The translations under genes were made by a program, and so were the position numbers. A stretch of 64,000 bases of DNA from Calidihabitans tengchongensis. Its GTDB lineage: Bacteria; Sysuimicrobiota; Sysuimicrobiia; Sysuimicrobiales; Kaftiobacteriaceae. Where the stretch lies: assembly GCA_031459615.1 (NCBI GenBank), contig JAVKIE010000001.1, positions 1 to 64,000 on the forward strand. The letters run 5' to 3'. Positions within the stretch are counted from its first letter, which is position 1. Every line of letters starts with the position of its first letter. Positions 23,729 to 32,869 of the stretch are shown here, piece after piece. The notes beneath the pieces are model-generated. The model was not told the origin of the DNA. It made no database searches and saw nothing but the letters and a program-made list of their open reading frames with translations.

Positions 23729-23869
23729 CTACAGGGTCGGGCGCGGGTGGGCCTGCAGGAACGCGTCCATCCCCCGGGCCACCGCCCACCCGATGGCGAT
23801 GACCACCGCGATCCAGAACGCCGTGCGCACGGGACTCACCGGGAGGCCTGGGGCCTCCCTTGCGGACAT
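23729..23869 (-). CDS. Small single-helix membrane protein (hypothetical)
   Basis: 46 residues. Starts MSAREAPGLPVSPVRT, has one membrane helix (AFWIAVVIAIGWAVA) and ends in a short polar tail QAHPRPTL. A GTG at 23839 is another possible start. It lies 18 nt after the NUDIX gene on the same strand and before the pilin gene, so it may be part of that transcript. I do not recognise a family; the hydrophobic block in the only open frame is the main reason to report it. Confidence 0.4.
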   Translation of the reverse strand: MSAREAPGLPVSPVRTAFWIAVVIAIGWAVARGMDAFLQAHPRPTL

Positions 23870-23887
23870 GCCCGGGCCGGGACATGG

Positions 23888-24430
23888 TTACGCCGAGCCG
23901 CGGGGCGCGGCCAGTGCCTGCCGGAGGGCCGCCAGCGCCGCCCGGTTGTTGTCGAAGGCCAGGGGCGGCAGGTCGTCCAGCGGCCACCACCGGGCCTCAC
24001 AGACGTCGCTGGCCGGAGCCGGCTCGCCCCGGGTGACGGCGGCCTGATAGTAGATGTTCAGGGTCGCCTCGGCGTCCTCGCCGTCCCCATAGCGGTCGGG
24101 GAAGATGCCCACCACCGGGCCGAGGGCCACCTCGACGCCCAGCTCCTCACGCAGTTCGCGGGCCAGCGCCTCGGCGGGAGACTCCCCGGGGTCGATGAAC
24201 CCGCCCGGGCAGTCCCACATCCCCTGGCGGGGCGGAACAGCCCGCCGCACCAGCAGGACCTCCCTCCGTCCCCCCGGGCCCTGGCGGGTGATCAACGCCG
24301 AGACGGTGGGCTTGGGGTTCTGCCAGTGCACCAGGCCGCAGCGGGGACAGACCGGCTGCGGGTGGCGTTCGTCGGCCAGACGGCGCCACTGCAGGGGCGC
24401 GCCGCAGTGCGTGCACAGGCGCGGCGTCAT
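23888..24430 (-). CDS. NUDIX hydrolase with N-terminal zinc ribbon
   Basis: 180 residues. Residues 6-34 hold two Cys pairs (CTHCGAPL and CPRCGLVHWQNP), the zinc ribbon also found in NudC-like and related NUDIX proteins. The NUDIX box follows: GGFIDPGESPAEALARELRE then ELGVEV near residues 76-100. It should cleave a nucleoside diphosphate linked to another group. The ATG overlaps the stop of the carboxypeptidase gene by 4 nt, so the two are coupled. Confidence 0.9.
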   Translation of the reverse strand: MTPRLCTHCGAPLQWRRLADERHPQPVCPRCGLVHWQNPKPTVSALITRQGPGGRREVLLVRRAVPPRQGMWDCPGGFIDPGESPAEALARELREELGVEVALGPVVGIFPDRYGDGEDAEATLNIYYQAAVTRGEPAPASDVCEARWWPLDDLPPLAFDNNRAALAALRQALAAPRGSA

Positions 24431-25965
24431 GGGCGCCGGGCGGTCTGCCCGATCCCCAGGCCGTAGATCTCCCCGAACTTGCTGTCCAGGTAGCGCAGGT
24501 AGGGGTCGGGGGTCAGGTCGGATCCGGTCGCCCGGCGCAGCAGATCGGCAGGCAGGTACTTGCGCCCGTGCCGGTGCACGCGGTCCCGCAACCAGCCCAG
24601 GAGGGTCCCGAACTGCCCCCGGCCGATGTCCTCCGGCAGGCCGGGGTGGTCCCGGCGCGCCGCCTCGTACAGCTGGACGGAGATCACGTTGCCCAGGGTG
24701 TAGGTGGGGAAGTACCCCACCGACCCCGACGCCCAGTGGATGTCCTGCAGGACGCCCTCGGCATCGCTCGGGGGGGTGATGCCCAGGTAGGCCTGCATCT
24801 TCTCCCGCCAGGCGTCGGGCAGCTCGTCCGCCGCCAGCGTCCCCTCCACCAGATGACGCTCGAGGTCAAAGCGCAGCATGATGTGCAGGTTGTAGGTGAC
24901 TTCGTCGGCCTCGACCCGGATCAGAGACGGCTGGACCCGGTTGACGGCCCGGTAGAACCGGTCCAGGTCCACGCCGCGCAGGGACGGGAAGAGTTCCAGT
25001 AGCCGCGGATAGTAGTGCGCCCAGAAGGGGCGGCTGCGTCCCACCAGGTTCTCCCACAGCCGGGACTGGGACTCGTGGAATCCCAGGCTGGCCCCCCGGC
25101 CCAGGCAGGTGCGGGCCAGCTGGGGCGGGATGCCCTGCTCGTACAGGGCGTGTCCGGCCTCGTGGAAGATGGCGAAGAGGGCCGAGGGCAGATAGCGGCT
25201 GTACCGGGTGGTGATGCGGACGTCGTCGGGGTGGAACGCGGTGGCAAAGGGGTGGGTGGACTCGTCCAGGCGCCCTCGCCGCAGGTCGTAGCCGAAGGCC
25301 TGGGCCACCTCCAGGCCGAACGCCCGCTGCTGCTGGATGTCGAACTCCCCGTACAGGAAGCTGTCGTCGGGAGCGCCCCGTCGGGCGATGGCCCGGACCA
25401 GGGGAACCGTCGCCTCCCGCAGCCGCGCGAACAGCGCCTCCACCTGGCGCGAGGTCATGCCGGGCTCGTAGTGGTCCAGCAGGGCGTCGTAGGGGTGCTC
25501 GGCATAGCCCAGGTAGTCGGCCTCCCGCCGGACCAGCTCGACCATCTGCGCCAGCGCCGGCCGGAACGCGGGGAAGTCGTTGCGGCGCCGGGCCTCGCGC
25601 CAGATCTGGACGCTGGCCGACGCGTGCCGGGCCCGCGCGGCGACGAACTCCGGCGGCAGGCGGCTGGCCCGGTCATAGTCCCGGCGGGTCATCACCACGA
25701 TCCGGGCGTCGTCCGAGTCGGGGTCCAGGCGGTCCAGGACCGCTTCCGCGGCGGCCAGCAGCTCCCGCGTCCGGGGGGACACCAGCAGTTCGTGGGCCAG
25801 GCGCATCAGGGTGCCCAGCTGCTCGGCCCGGCCGGCCGCTCCCGCCGGCGGCATGTAGGTCTCCTGGTCCCAGCGCAGGACCGCCGCCGCCGCCCGCAGG
25901 TCGGCGATGGTGGCCAGGTGCGCTCGCAGCTGCTGAATGGGTTCGGGGGTGGTGCCGTCGGCCAT
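24427..25965 (-). CDS. Thermostable carboxypeptidase, M32 family
   Basis: 512 residues, the normal M32 length. Zinc motif HExxH in FAIFHEAGHALYEQG near 262, with the downstream Glu in LGFHESQSRLWENLVGRS. N-terminal WDQETYMPPAG and later NIHWASGSVGYFPTYTLGN-like segment (DIHWASGSVGYFP) are family signatures. It removes C-terminal residues from peptides in the cytoplasm. Members are typical of thermophiles such as Thermus but not limited to them. Confidence 0.95.
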   Translation of the reverse strand: MADGTTPEPIQQLRAHLATIADLRAAAAVLRWDQETYMPPAGAAGRAEQLGTLMRLAHELLVSPRTRELLAAAEAVLDRLDPDSDDARIVVMTRRDYDRASRLPPEFVAARARHASASVQIWREARRRNDFPAFRPALAQMVELVRREADYLGYAEHPYDALLDHYEPGMTSRQVEALFARLREATVPLVRAIARRGAPDDSFLYGEFDIQQQRAFGLEVAQAFGYDLRRGRLDESTHPFATAFHPDDVRITTRYSRYLPSALFAIFHEAGHALYEQGIPPQLARTCLGRGASLGFHESQSRLWENLVGRSRPFWAHYYPRLLELFPSLRGVDLDRFYRAVNRVQPSLIRVEADEVTYNLHIMLRFDLERHLVEGTLAADELPDAWREKMQAYLGITPPSDAEGVLQDIHWASGSVGYFPTYTLGNVISVQLYEAARRDHPGLPEDIGRGQFGTLLGWLRDRVHRHGRKYLPADLLRRATGSDLTPDPYLRYLDSKFGEIYGLGIGQTARRP

Positions 25966-25992
25966 AGGTCCTCCTCTGGGATCGGGCGGGTC

Positions 25993-26286
25993 TCAGCCCA
26001 GCCCCTGCAGGATCCGCGCCATCTCCGCGGCCGTGTAACACCGCATGGTCAGGGTGCGGACGTTGCCCTGGCCCGCCATCCAGATGGCCACGCGGCTGGC
26101 GGCGGCGTCGTCGGGCGCGTCCAGAAGCGCCAGGGCGTCGTACGGTCCCATGGTCCACAGGGTCTCCCGCACCCGCACGCCGAACGCCTGCGCCTGCGCG
26201 GTAAACTTCTCCGCCCGGGCGGTGGTTTCCCGGGCCGTCCGGGCGCCCTGCTCGGTCCACGTGAACAGCATCGCGTACGTGGGCAT
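25993..26286 (-). CDS. GYD-domain protein
   Basis: 97 residues. Starts PTYAMLFTWTEQGARTARET, then ETLWTMGPYDALALLDAPDD and TMRCYTAAEMARIL, the pattern of the short GYD family of unknown function. Probably a small alpha/beta dimeric protein. It precedes the M32 gene by 27 nt on the same strand and may be cotranscribed with it. Confidence 0.8.
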   Translation of the reverse strand: MPTYAMLFTWTEQGARTARETTARAEKFTAQAQAFGVRVRETLWTMGPYDALALLDAPDDAAASRVAIWMAGQGNVRTLTMRCYTAAEMARILQGLG

Positions 26287-26355
26287 GGGATGGTCCCTCC
26301 TCGTCCGTGGGGTGCTGGATGTCTTGCCCTTCGGCCCCGCGCTCTCCTGCGCGGC

Positions 26356-28062
26356 TCACAGGGGGTCGGGGGGCTGCACCACCTGGCGGCGGCGGACGTC
26401 CCACACGCCGCGGGAGGTCACCCGCGCCCACGGCAGCGCGTCAAACGTCAGGAACAGCAGCGTGAACAGCGGGTCGGAGAACGGATATCCCCGGGACCGC
26501 ATCAGGGCGTTGAAGCGGCGGTTGGCCTCCACCACCTCTTCCCACGTCAGGGAAGAGTACGGCCCCACGTCCACCCGCAGCGCGAAGACCTCCGCGCCGC
26601 CCTCGACTACCACCACGCCTCCGCCCAGGTCCGCCAGCCGGCGCAAGGCGCGGGCCATGTCCTCCGGATCGCTGCCCAGGACGGCCACCGGTTCGAAGCC
26701 GCTGGTCAGGGTGGTGGCCAGCCCGCCCAGGCGGTCGGCGCATCCGGCCAGGCGGGCGCGGGTGATCCACCGACCCCGGCGGTCCACCAGCGCCAGATGC
26801 AGGGCCCCCGGAGGGACCGCGTCCGGCGGCAGGAGGTCGGTGATGACGTCGTTGCTCAGGCGCAGGCCCACCCGGCCCGGGGGACAGGCCAGCGCCTGGG
26901 GCGCCAGGTGCGGGATCGGGGGTGTCTCGAACACGCCGGTCCAGTCCGGCGGCGGCAGGGGGACCAGCACCCGCCCGTCCCGGACGGCGACCTCGCCGGC
27001 GGAGATCACCACGAGCGGAGTAGGCTCGCGCAGGTCGGCCAGGACGTTGAGGTCGGCCCGCGCCCCCACGGCCACCTCGCCCAGGTCGTCCCACCCGTAG
27101 TAGCGGGCGGGGTTGTAGGTGATCATGCGCAGCGCGTCCAGGGGGCTCACCCCGCGGTCCATCGCGATCCGGGCCAGGTGGTCCAGGTAGCCCGCCCGGG
27201 CGATGAACGCCGGCGTGGGGCCGTCGGCGGTGAGCATCACCCGCCCGGAGGCGATGTCCCGGGGCGTGACGGCCTCCAGCAGGACCGGCAGGTCGGGACG
27301 GATGCTGCTGTGCCGCAGCATGGCCGCCAGCCCCACCTCCAGCCGGTCCCGGACCTCCGAGGCCGTGACGGCTTCGTGGCAGGAGGTGATCCCCGCCGCC
27401 GCCAGCGCCGCCAGGCGGTCCCGCGAGGCGCCGGGGGCGTGGCCTTCCACGGGCCGTCCGTCCTCGCGCGCCGCGCGGATCAGCGCCCGCAGCTGCGGGT
27501 CGCCCAGCACCACGTCGAACCAGCGGGTCACCTCGCCCACCCCCGCCGCCCAGGGCCGCCGCCACAGGGCGCGCAGCCGCCCGGGCGCAAACCGCCCGTC
27601 GCCGTCGGTGAAGGACTGGGGGTGCAGGCGGATCAGCCAGCGGAACTTCATGGGCAGGGCCGCCAGGTGCTCCAGCACGCCCTCCAGCCTGTCCGGCCGT
27701 GCCAGCATCATCAGGGGGAGGGCGTCGACTGCGGCGGTGGTGGTGCCGTGCCGCAGCAGCACGGCGGCGAACTCGGTCGGGCTGGCGACCAGCAGGTGGC
27801 CGTGGGGCTCGATGTATCCCGGGACCACCACCGCCCCGGCCAGGTCCAGCACCCGGCGGCTTCGGGCGGCGATCTCCTCGTCCGCACCCACGGCCGCGAT
27901 GCGCCCCGCCCGGATGCCCACCGCCCGGCGGTGGACCTGGCCGGCCCGCACGTCGGCCACGGTCCCGCCGGTCAGGCCCAGGTCCAGGGAGGGGGTCACG
28001 CCGTTCAGGATAGCCGCCTCCCGGCCGCCCCGCAACGCGGCCCCCCGGACTGCGGCGGCCAC
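26356..28062 (-). CDS. Adenine deaminase family amidohydrolase
   Basis: 568 residues if begun at 28062; GTG 27999 would begin just before the conserved SLDLGLTGGTVADV. Amidohydrolase features: metal motif in PGYIEPHGHLL near 100 (His-Gly-His), AAGVGEVTRWFDVV near 173, EGHAPGA, SCHEAVTASEV and MLTADGP for the metal Asp. The C-terminal domain (RLSNDVITDLLPP, GGLATTLTSGFEPVAVLG) is that of COG1001 adenine deaminases. It would turn adenine into hypoxanthine, but divergent members act on other compounds. Confidence 0.85.
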   Translation of the reverse strand: MAAAVRGAALRGGREAAILNGVTPSLDLGLTGGTVADVRAGQVHRRAVGIRAGRIAAVGADEEIAARSRRVLDLAGAVVVPGYIEPHGHLLVASPTEFAAVLLRHGTTTAAVDALPLMMLARPDRLEGVLEHLAALPMKFRWLIRLHPQSFTDGDGRFAPGRLRALWRRPWAAGVGEVTRWFDVVLGDPQLRALIRAAREDGRPVEGHAPGASRDRLAALAAAGITSCHEAVTASEVRDRLEVGLAAMLRHSSIRPDLPVLLEAVTPRDIASGRVMLTADGPTPAFIARAGYLDHLARIAMDRGVSPLDALRMITYNPARYYGWDDLGEVAVGARADLNVLADLREPTPLVVISAGEVAVRDGRVLVPLPPPDWTGVFETPPIPHLAPQALACPPGRVGLRLSNDVITDLLPPDAVPPGALHLALVDRRGRWITRARLAGCADRLGGLATTLTSGFEPVAVLGSDPEDMARALRRLADLGGGVVVVEGGAEVFALRVDVGPYSSLTWEEVVEANRRFNALMRSRGYPFSDPLFTLLFLTFDALPWARVTSRGVWDVRRRQVVQPPDPL

Positions 28063-28213
28063 CGTCCACGGGCAGGAGATGCCCGCCCCGGCGGGAATAC
28101 TCCAGCCAACCGTTCACGCTGTCTGTGGGCCGCGCGCTGCGGCCCGCCGGCTCCGTCCGCCGGCCGCCGTCCTTTCGGCCGTTCCCTCGTGACTTCTCGC
28201 GGAGGTGGGCCCC

Positions 28214-28927
28214 ATGGTGCGGGGAGCATGGGTGTACTGCGTGGTGCTCGTCCTGGTGGCGGCGGTGCCCGCGGGCGCCCAGATGGCCGCGCCGGCGCGC
28301 CACACGGTGGAGGCGACCTACTGGCCGGCGTCGGCGTCGTCCAGCACGGGCGCGGCGTGGACCGTGGGCCTGTGGGGGCTGGATTATCGCATGGTGCGCG
28401 GGGACTCCCCCTGGGGGCTGCGCCTGCGCGTGCTCAGCGGCGCGCACGCCGCCGGCACCGACACCTTCTGGAGCGCGGATGCCACCCATGACCTGGGCGC
28501 CGACGCCGTCCAGCTGACGGGCCTGGTGGGCTACGGGTCGCTGCAGTGGGCGCCGCCGGGGCTCAGCGTGCGCAGCAGCGGCGTGCGGGTGGGCGTGGAG
28601 GTGCGCCGGCCCCTGGCGGAGGGATGGGCGGTGACGGCGAGGTTTGTGTGGTCGCCCTCCAACGCCAGCGCGGGCCTGACGACGTCATCAGGGGCGGCCA
28701 CCGAGTGGAGCGTGGGCCTGCACTACAAGCTGCCGTCCCTGCGCATGTCCGGCGACTCGCCGCCGTACGTCCCCGCGCTGCTGGGCGGCGTGGGCCGGCC
28801 CAGCCCTCTGCCTCCCACCGACTGGGGGATGGCCGTGACGTACACGTCCACCACGGTGGACGCAGGCGCGGCGGGCAGCACGTACACGTGGTCGGGGCTG
28901 CAGATCGCGCTGACCAAGACCTTCTGA
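28214..28927 (+). CDS. Secreted beta-rich protein, possible outer-membrane barrel
   Basis: 237 residues from ATG 28214 (GTG 28205 possible). Signal peptide GAWVYCVVLVLVAAVPAGA. The mature part is a series of alternating beta strands (HTVEATYWPAS, WTVGLWGLDYRMV, GLRLRVLSG, VGVEVRRPLAEGW, TARFVWSPS, EWSVGLHYKL, GMAVTYTSTTVDAG) and ends with Phe (LQIALTKTF), as outer-membrane beta-barrels do. No family recognised. If it is a barrel the cell has an outer membrane; this is inference. Confidence 0.6.
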   Translation: MVRGAWVYCVVLVLVAAVPAGAQMAAPARHTVEATYWPASASSSTGAAWTVGLWGLDYRMVRGDSPWGLRLRVLSGAHAAGTDTFWSADATHDLGADAVQLTGLVGYGSLQWAPPGLSVRSSGVRVGVEVRRPLAEGWAVTARFVWSPSNASAGLTTSSGAATEWSVGLHYKLPSLRMSGDSPPYVPALLGGVGRPSPLPPTDWGMAVTYTSTTVDAGAAGSTYTWSGLQIALTKTF

Positions 28928-28947
28928 CCGGCCGGCCCGGCGGGCCA

Positions 28948-31534
28948 TCAGGACTCCAGGGCCGCCGCGATCGCATCGTCCACCGCCAGCGCGCGGCCCT
29001 CCTCCCAGGCCTCCTCCACCGCCCGGTCGCCCAGCGCGGCCCGGGCGGCGCCGATCACCTGTGCCTGGTCGTCGGAGGAGGGCTCGCCGATGGCGCTGCG
29101 CGCCCCGTGCGCGGCGGCCAGCAGCTCACCGCGCGACGGTACTGCTGCCGGACGGCGGCCACGTAGCCCAGCATCAGGATCGACGATGCGATGCCCTCCC
29201 GGTCCCCCAGGTCCCGGAACAGCAGCAGGCCTTCCTTCAACAGCGCCTCGGCCCGGGCGTGGTCTCCGGAGTAGGCGGCGATGCGGCCCAGGCCGTGCAG
29301 GGCCGCGGCCTGGTTCATGGTGTTTCCCTGGGAGCGGGACAGGTCCAGGCTGTCCTCGAACAGGCGGACGGCCCGATCGCGCTCGCCCCGGAACCACCGG
29401 ACGATCGCCAGCAGCCGCAGCGCCCACGCGGTTCCCCACAGGTCGCCCATCTGCCGGAAGACCGTCAGGCTCTGCTCGTGCAGGGCCACCGCCTCCTCGC
29501 CGCGGCCTGACCGGCGGGCCAGGGCCCCCAGAACGAGCAGGGAGTACGCCTCACCGAAGGTATCCCCCGACTCGCGGCACAGTTGCAGGCTCAAGCGGGT
29601 CTTCTCCGCCACGCCGTGGTCGTCCCCGAGGACAAACGACAGGTGCGCCAGGGCCATCAGCGCGCGGCCGCGCCACCAGGCAGGGGAGGAGTCTGCCGCC
29701 TTCAGCACCTCCGCCAGCAGAGCCCGCCCTTCCTTCCAGTAGCCCCGGATGTACCAGTACAGCCACAGGGATGCTGCCAGTCGCAGGGCGTCCGGGGCGG
29801 CTGAGGGGCGGCGCCGGGCGGTGGCCAGGGCGGTCGCGAGGTTGGCCGCGTCGGCGTCCAGGACCCGCAGCCACAGGTGCTGCTGAGGGCCGCGCAGTCC
29901 CGCCTCGGCCCTCTCGGCCAGGTCGCGGTAGAAGCGGAGATGGGCCTCTTCGGCCGCGTCCTGTTCGCCCGCCTCCTCCAGCCGCTCGCCGGCGTACTGG
30001 CGGACCGTGTCCAGAAGGCGGTAGCGCGCTCCGGTCACCAGGACCAGCGACCGGTTCACCAGCCGCGTCAGCAGCGGGACCACCTCGTCCCGGGTGATGC
30101 CGCCCCACGCGCAGACGCTTTCGGCGGCGTCCAGGGTGAAGCCGCCGGCGAAGGCCGACAGGCGGCTCAGCAGACGGCGCTCGCCGTCGGTCAGCAGGTC
30201 GTGGCTCCAGTCCAGGGCCGCCTGCAGCGTCTGGTGGCGGGAGGGGTGCGACCCCCCGGCCATCCGCAGCCGGAACCGGTCCACCAGCCGGTCCGCCAGG
30301 TCCGGCAGCGCCAGGGCGGGCGCGTGGGCGGCGGCCAGTTCGACGGCCAGGGGGATGCCGTCCAGGGCGTGCGCGATGCGGACCACATGGGGGAGGGCGG
30401 ATTCGTCCACCGCAAACCCGGGCAGGGCAGCCCGCGCCCGCTCGACGAACAGGCGGACCGCCTCAGCACCCAGGACGGCGGCCGGGTGCGTCGCGTGAGG
30501 GTCCGGCAGCGACAGCGGGAGGACCGGGTAGGACACCTCCCCGGGCACGCCCAGGCGCTCCCGGCTCGTGGCCAGGATCGTGATGCCCTCGCTTGCCCCC
30601 AGCAGCGCGTGGGCGAGGCGCGCCGTCGCCTCCACCGCGTGCTCGCAGTTGTCCAGGACCAGCAGCAGGGTGCGGCCGCGCAGGGCGTCCACCAGCGTGG
30701 CAGTCATGGGTCGGCCGGGTTCCTCCCGCACCCGCAGCACCGCAGCCACGGCCGCGGGGACCTGGGAGGGATCGGTCACGGGCGTCAGGTCCACCAGCCA
30801 GACGCCGTGGGCGAACCGAAGCAGCAGCGTCCGGGCGACCTCCAGGGCCAGCCGCGTCTTGCCCACGCCGCCGGGGCCGGTGAGGGTCACCAGGCGGGAG
30901 TCGGCCAGCAGCCCCGCGACCTGCCTGAGCGCCTCCTCGCGCCCGACGAAGCTGGTCAGCGCCAGGGGCAGGTTGTGCAGCACGGCTGCCTCGGCCCGCA
31001 GCGGAGGCAGAACGGCGGGCACGAGGGGGTGCCGCAGCTGGTACAGCCGGTCCGACCGGCGCAGCCCGCGCAGGCGGTAGACACCCAGGTGTGTGCGGGC
31101 AACGTGCCGGCGACCAGGACGGCCGTGGCTTCGGACAGCAGGATCTGCCCCCCGTAGCCGGCGGCGCAGATGCGGGCGGCCCGATGGACATCCACGCCGG
31201 CGTAGCCCCGGCGGGTGGGAACGGCGGTGCCGGTGTGCAGCCCGACGCGGGCGCGGACCGTCGCCCGCCGGGGCCAGCGGTGTCGGGCGAGGGCCGCCTG
31301 CATCGCCACCGCGGCGGCCACGGCATCCCGGGGAGCGGCGAAGACCGCAAAGAACGTGTCCCCGGGGGAATCGACCGGGTAGCCCCGCTGGCGGACGCTG
31401 CAGCGGCGCATGAGCGCGCGGTACCCGGCCAGCACGCGCGTGTAGGCCGCATCCCCCAGCTGCTGGAGCAGCTCGGTCGACCCCTCGATGTCCGCGAACA
31501 GGAAGGTGACCGTTCCCGCCGGCCGTGCAGACAT
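28948..31534 (-). pseudogene. Adenylate/guanylate cyclase - ATPase - TPR regulator, broken by two frameshifts
   Basis: Read from ATG 31534: a class III cyclase domain (VTFLFADIEGSTELLQQLG, RVGLHTGTAV), then near 31085-31092 the frame shifts to LGVYRLRGLRRSDRLYQL, leading into a STAND/AfsR-type ATPase (FVGREEALRQV, Walker A LTGPGGVGKTRLALEV, LLVLDNCEH, LAVELAAA) and TPR-like helices (ALARRSGRGEEAVALHEQSL). Near 29129 it shifts again, and the natural end is read in a third piece (ELLAAAHGARSAIG ... AIAAALES) to the stop at 28948. Total about 860 codons. Either a pseudogene or two base errors in the assembly; the sequence is otherwise well kept. Confidence 0.8.
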
Positions 31535-31642
31535 GGCCGCCCGCCCCCGTCGGGCCTGTGCGGGTGTCGCAGGACCTTTCGCGGCCGGGCGGCCGATCTC
31601 CCCCGCAGGAGCGCGGCCGGGGCGGACGAAGCCCACTACAGC

Positions 31643-32047
31643 GTGAAACCCGGACTGTCCCCCGGCGCCGAGGCCCGTATCACCGTCACGGTGACCCCGG
31701 ACATGCTGGCGACGTTTGAAGGCCTGGGTCCGGTCCACCCCGTCTACGCCACCTGGTCGCTGGTCCGGCACATGGAGCTGGCCTGCCGGACGCTCGTCCT
31801 CCCGTTCCTGGAGGCGGACGAGGACACGGTGGGCCACAGCATCAGCGTGACCCACCTGGCGCCCACCGGCCCCGGCGACCGGGTCACCGTCCGGGCGCGG
31901 CTGCAGGCCATCGAGGGCCGCCGGATCATCTGCGCCGTGGAGGCCTTCAACTCCCGGGAAAAGATCGGGGAGGGCACGCAGGTGCAGGTCCTGGTGTCCC
32001 GGCGCCAGTGGCAGGAGGTCATTGCCCGCCTGGCCGGCGGTACCTAG
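31643..32047 (+). CDS. Fluoroacetyl-CoA thioesterase-like hotdog protein
   Basis: 134 residues if begun at GTG 31643. The frame stays open far upstream, where it overlaps the cyclase gene, so the start is a guess from family length. Core: VKPGLSPGAEARITVTVTPD, HPVYATWSLVRHMELACRTL, VGHSISVTHLAPTGPGDRV, VRARLQAIEGRRI and FNSREKIGEGTQVQVLV, like FlK-family thioesterases (Thr, Glu and His positions seen in the LGP-HPVY, RHMELA and SVTHLAPT stretches). It hydrolyses some acyl-CoA. Confidence 0.75.
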   Translation: MKPGLSPGAEARITVTVTPDMLATFEGLGPVHPVYATWSLVRHMELACRTLVLPFLEADEDTVGHSISVTHLAPTGPGDRVTVRARLQAIEGRRIICAVEAFNSREKIGEGTQVQVLVSRRQWQEVIARLAGGT

Positions 32048-32119
32048 CGTGTCCCTCGGATCGCGCGGAGCGGTCTGACTTCCGATTCCGCGGACGGCCT
32101 CCCGGCGCGGCGGGGCGGG

Positions 32120-32860
32120 CTACCGGCGGGTGGCGACGAAGACGGCGGCCTCGCTGTCCAGGGAGTAGGGCTGGCCGTCCAGCCCGCCGTACACCCCGTC
32201 CAGCCGGAAGCCGGCGCGGTCCAGCATCGCCACCACCTCGGCCACCGTGTAGGCCCGGATGGAGTGGAACCACGACTGGCGGCGGCCGTCGGGGAAGAAG
32301 ATGTGGTTGGTCCAGTTCAGCCGCCCCCGCAGGTGGTCGAACTCCCACTCCTCCACCTCGAAGACGTCCCCCGTGCGGTCCACCTGGTACTGGTCGAAGG
32401 TGCGGATCTCGTACTCCCGGTTCCAGTAGTCCAGCAGGAAGCGCCCGCCCGGGCGCAACGCGCGGGCGATGCCAGCCAGCATGGCGAGGTTCTCCTCGTC
32501 GGTGTCGAAGTAGCCGAAGGACAGAAACATGGTGATGGCCGCGTCGAATTCCGGGGGCAGCGCCAGGTCCCGGACGTCCTGGCGCACCCAGGTCACCGCG
32601 ACCCCGGCCTGCTCCGCCCGCTGGCGCGCGCGGCCCAACTGGACCTCGGAGATGTCCACCCCGGTCACCGCGAACCCCCGGGCGGCCAGTTCGACCGCGT
32701 GGCGACCGTATCCGCACGGCACGTCGAGGATCCGGGCGGGCGGCCGGAGCTGCAGCAGGGACAGAATCTGAGGGACCTGCTCCCGGGCGCGGGCGACGTC
32801 CTGGGGCTCGTACAGTTCGAAGTACAGCGGCGAGTCAAACAGGCGTCGCCACCACTCCAT
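32120..32860 (-). CDS. SAM-dependent methyltransferase, class I
   Basis: 246 residues. Motif I ILDVPCGYGRHAVELAARG near 45, VTGVDISEVQLGRARQRAEQ next, motif II-like FDAAITMFLSFGYF and motif III ALRPGGRFLLDYWNREYEI. The C-terminal half has VFEVEEWEFDHLRGRLNWTN, seen in a widespread group of uncharacterised methyltransferases. The substrate is unknown. 10 nt upstream of panE's end, same strand, so possibly cotranscribed with panE. Confidence 0.88.
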   Translation of the reverse strand: MEWWRRLFDSPLYFELYEPQDVARAREQVPQILSLLQLRPPARILDVPCGYGRHAVELAARGFAVTGVDISEVQLGRARQRAEQAGVAVTWVRQDVRDLALPPEFDAAITMFLSFGYFDTDEENLAMLAGIARALRPGGRFLLDYWNREYEIRTFDQYQVDRTGDVFEVEEWEFDHLRGRLNWTNHIFFPDGRRQSWFHSIRAYTVAEVVAMLDRAGFRLDGVYGGLDGQPYSLDSEAAVFVATRR

Positions 32861-32869
32861 GGCGGTGGC

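Noticed and set aside
25015..28491. Long plus-strand open frame opposite the M32 peptidase and adenine deaminase genes
   Set aside because: Shadow of two genes with clear catalytic motifs; composition is typical antisense GC-rich translation.
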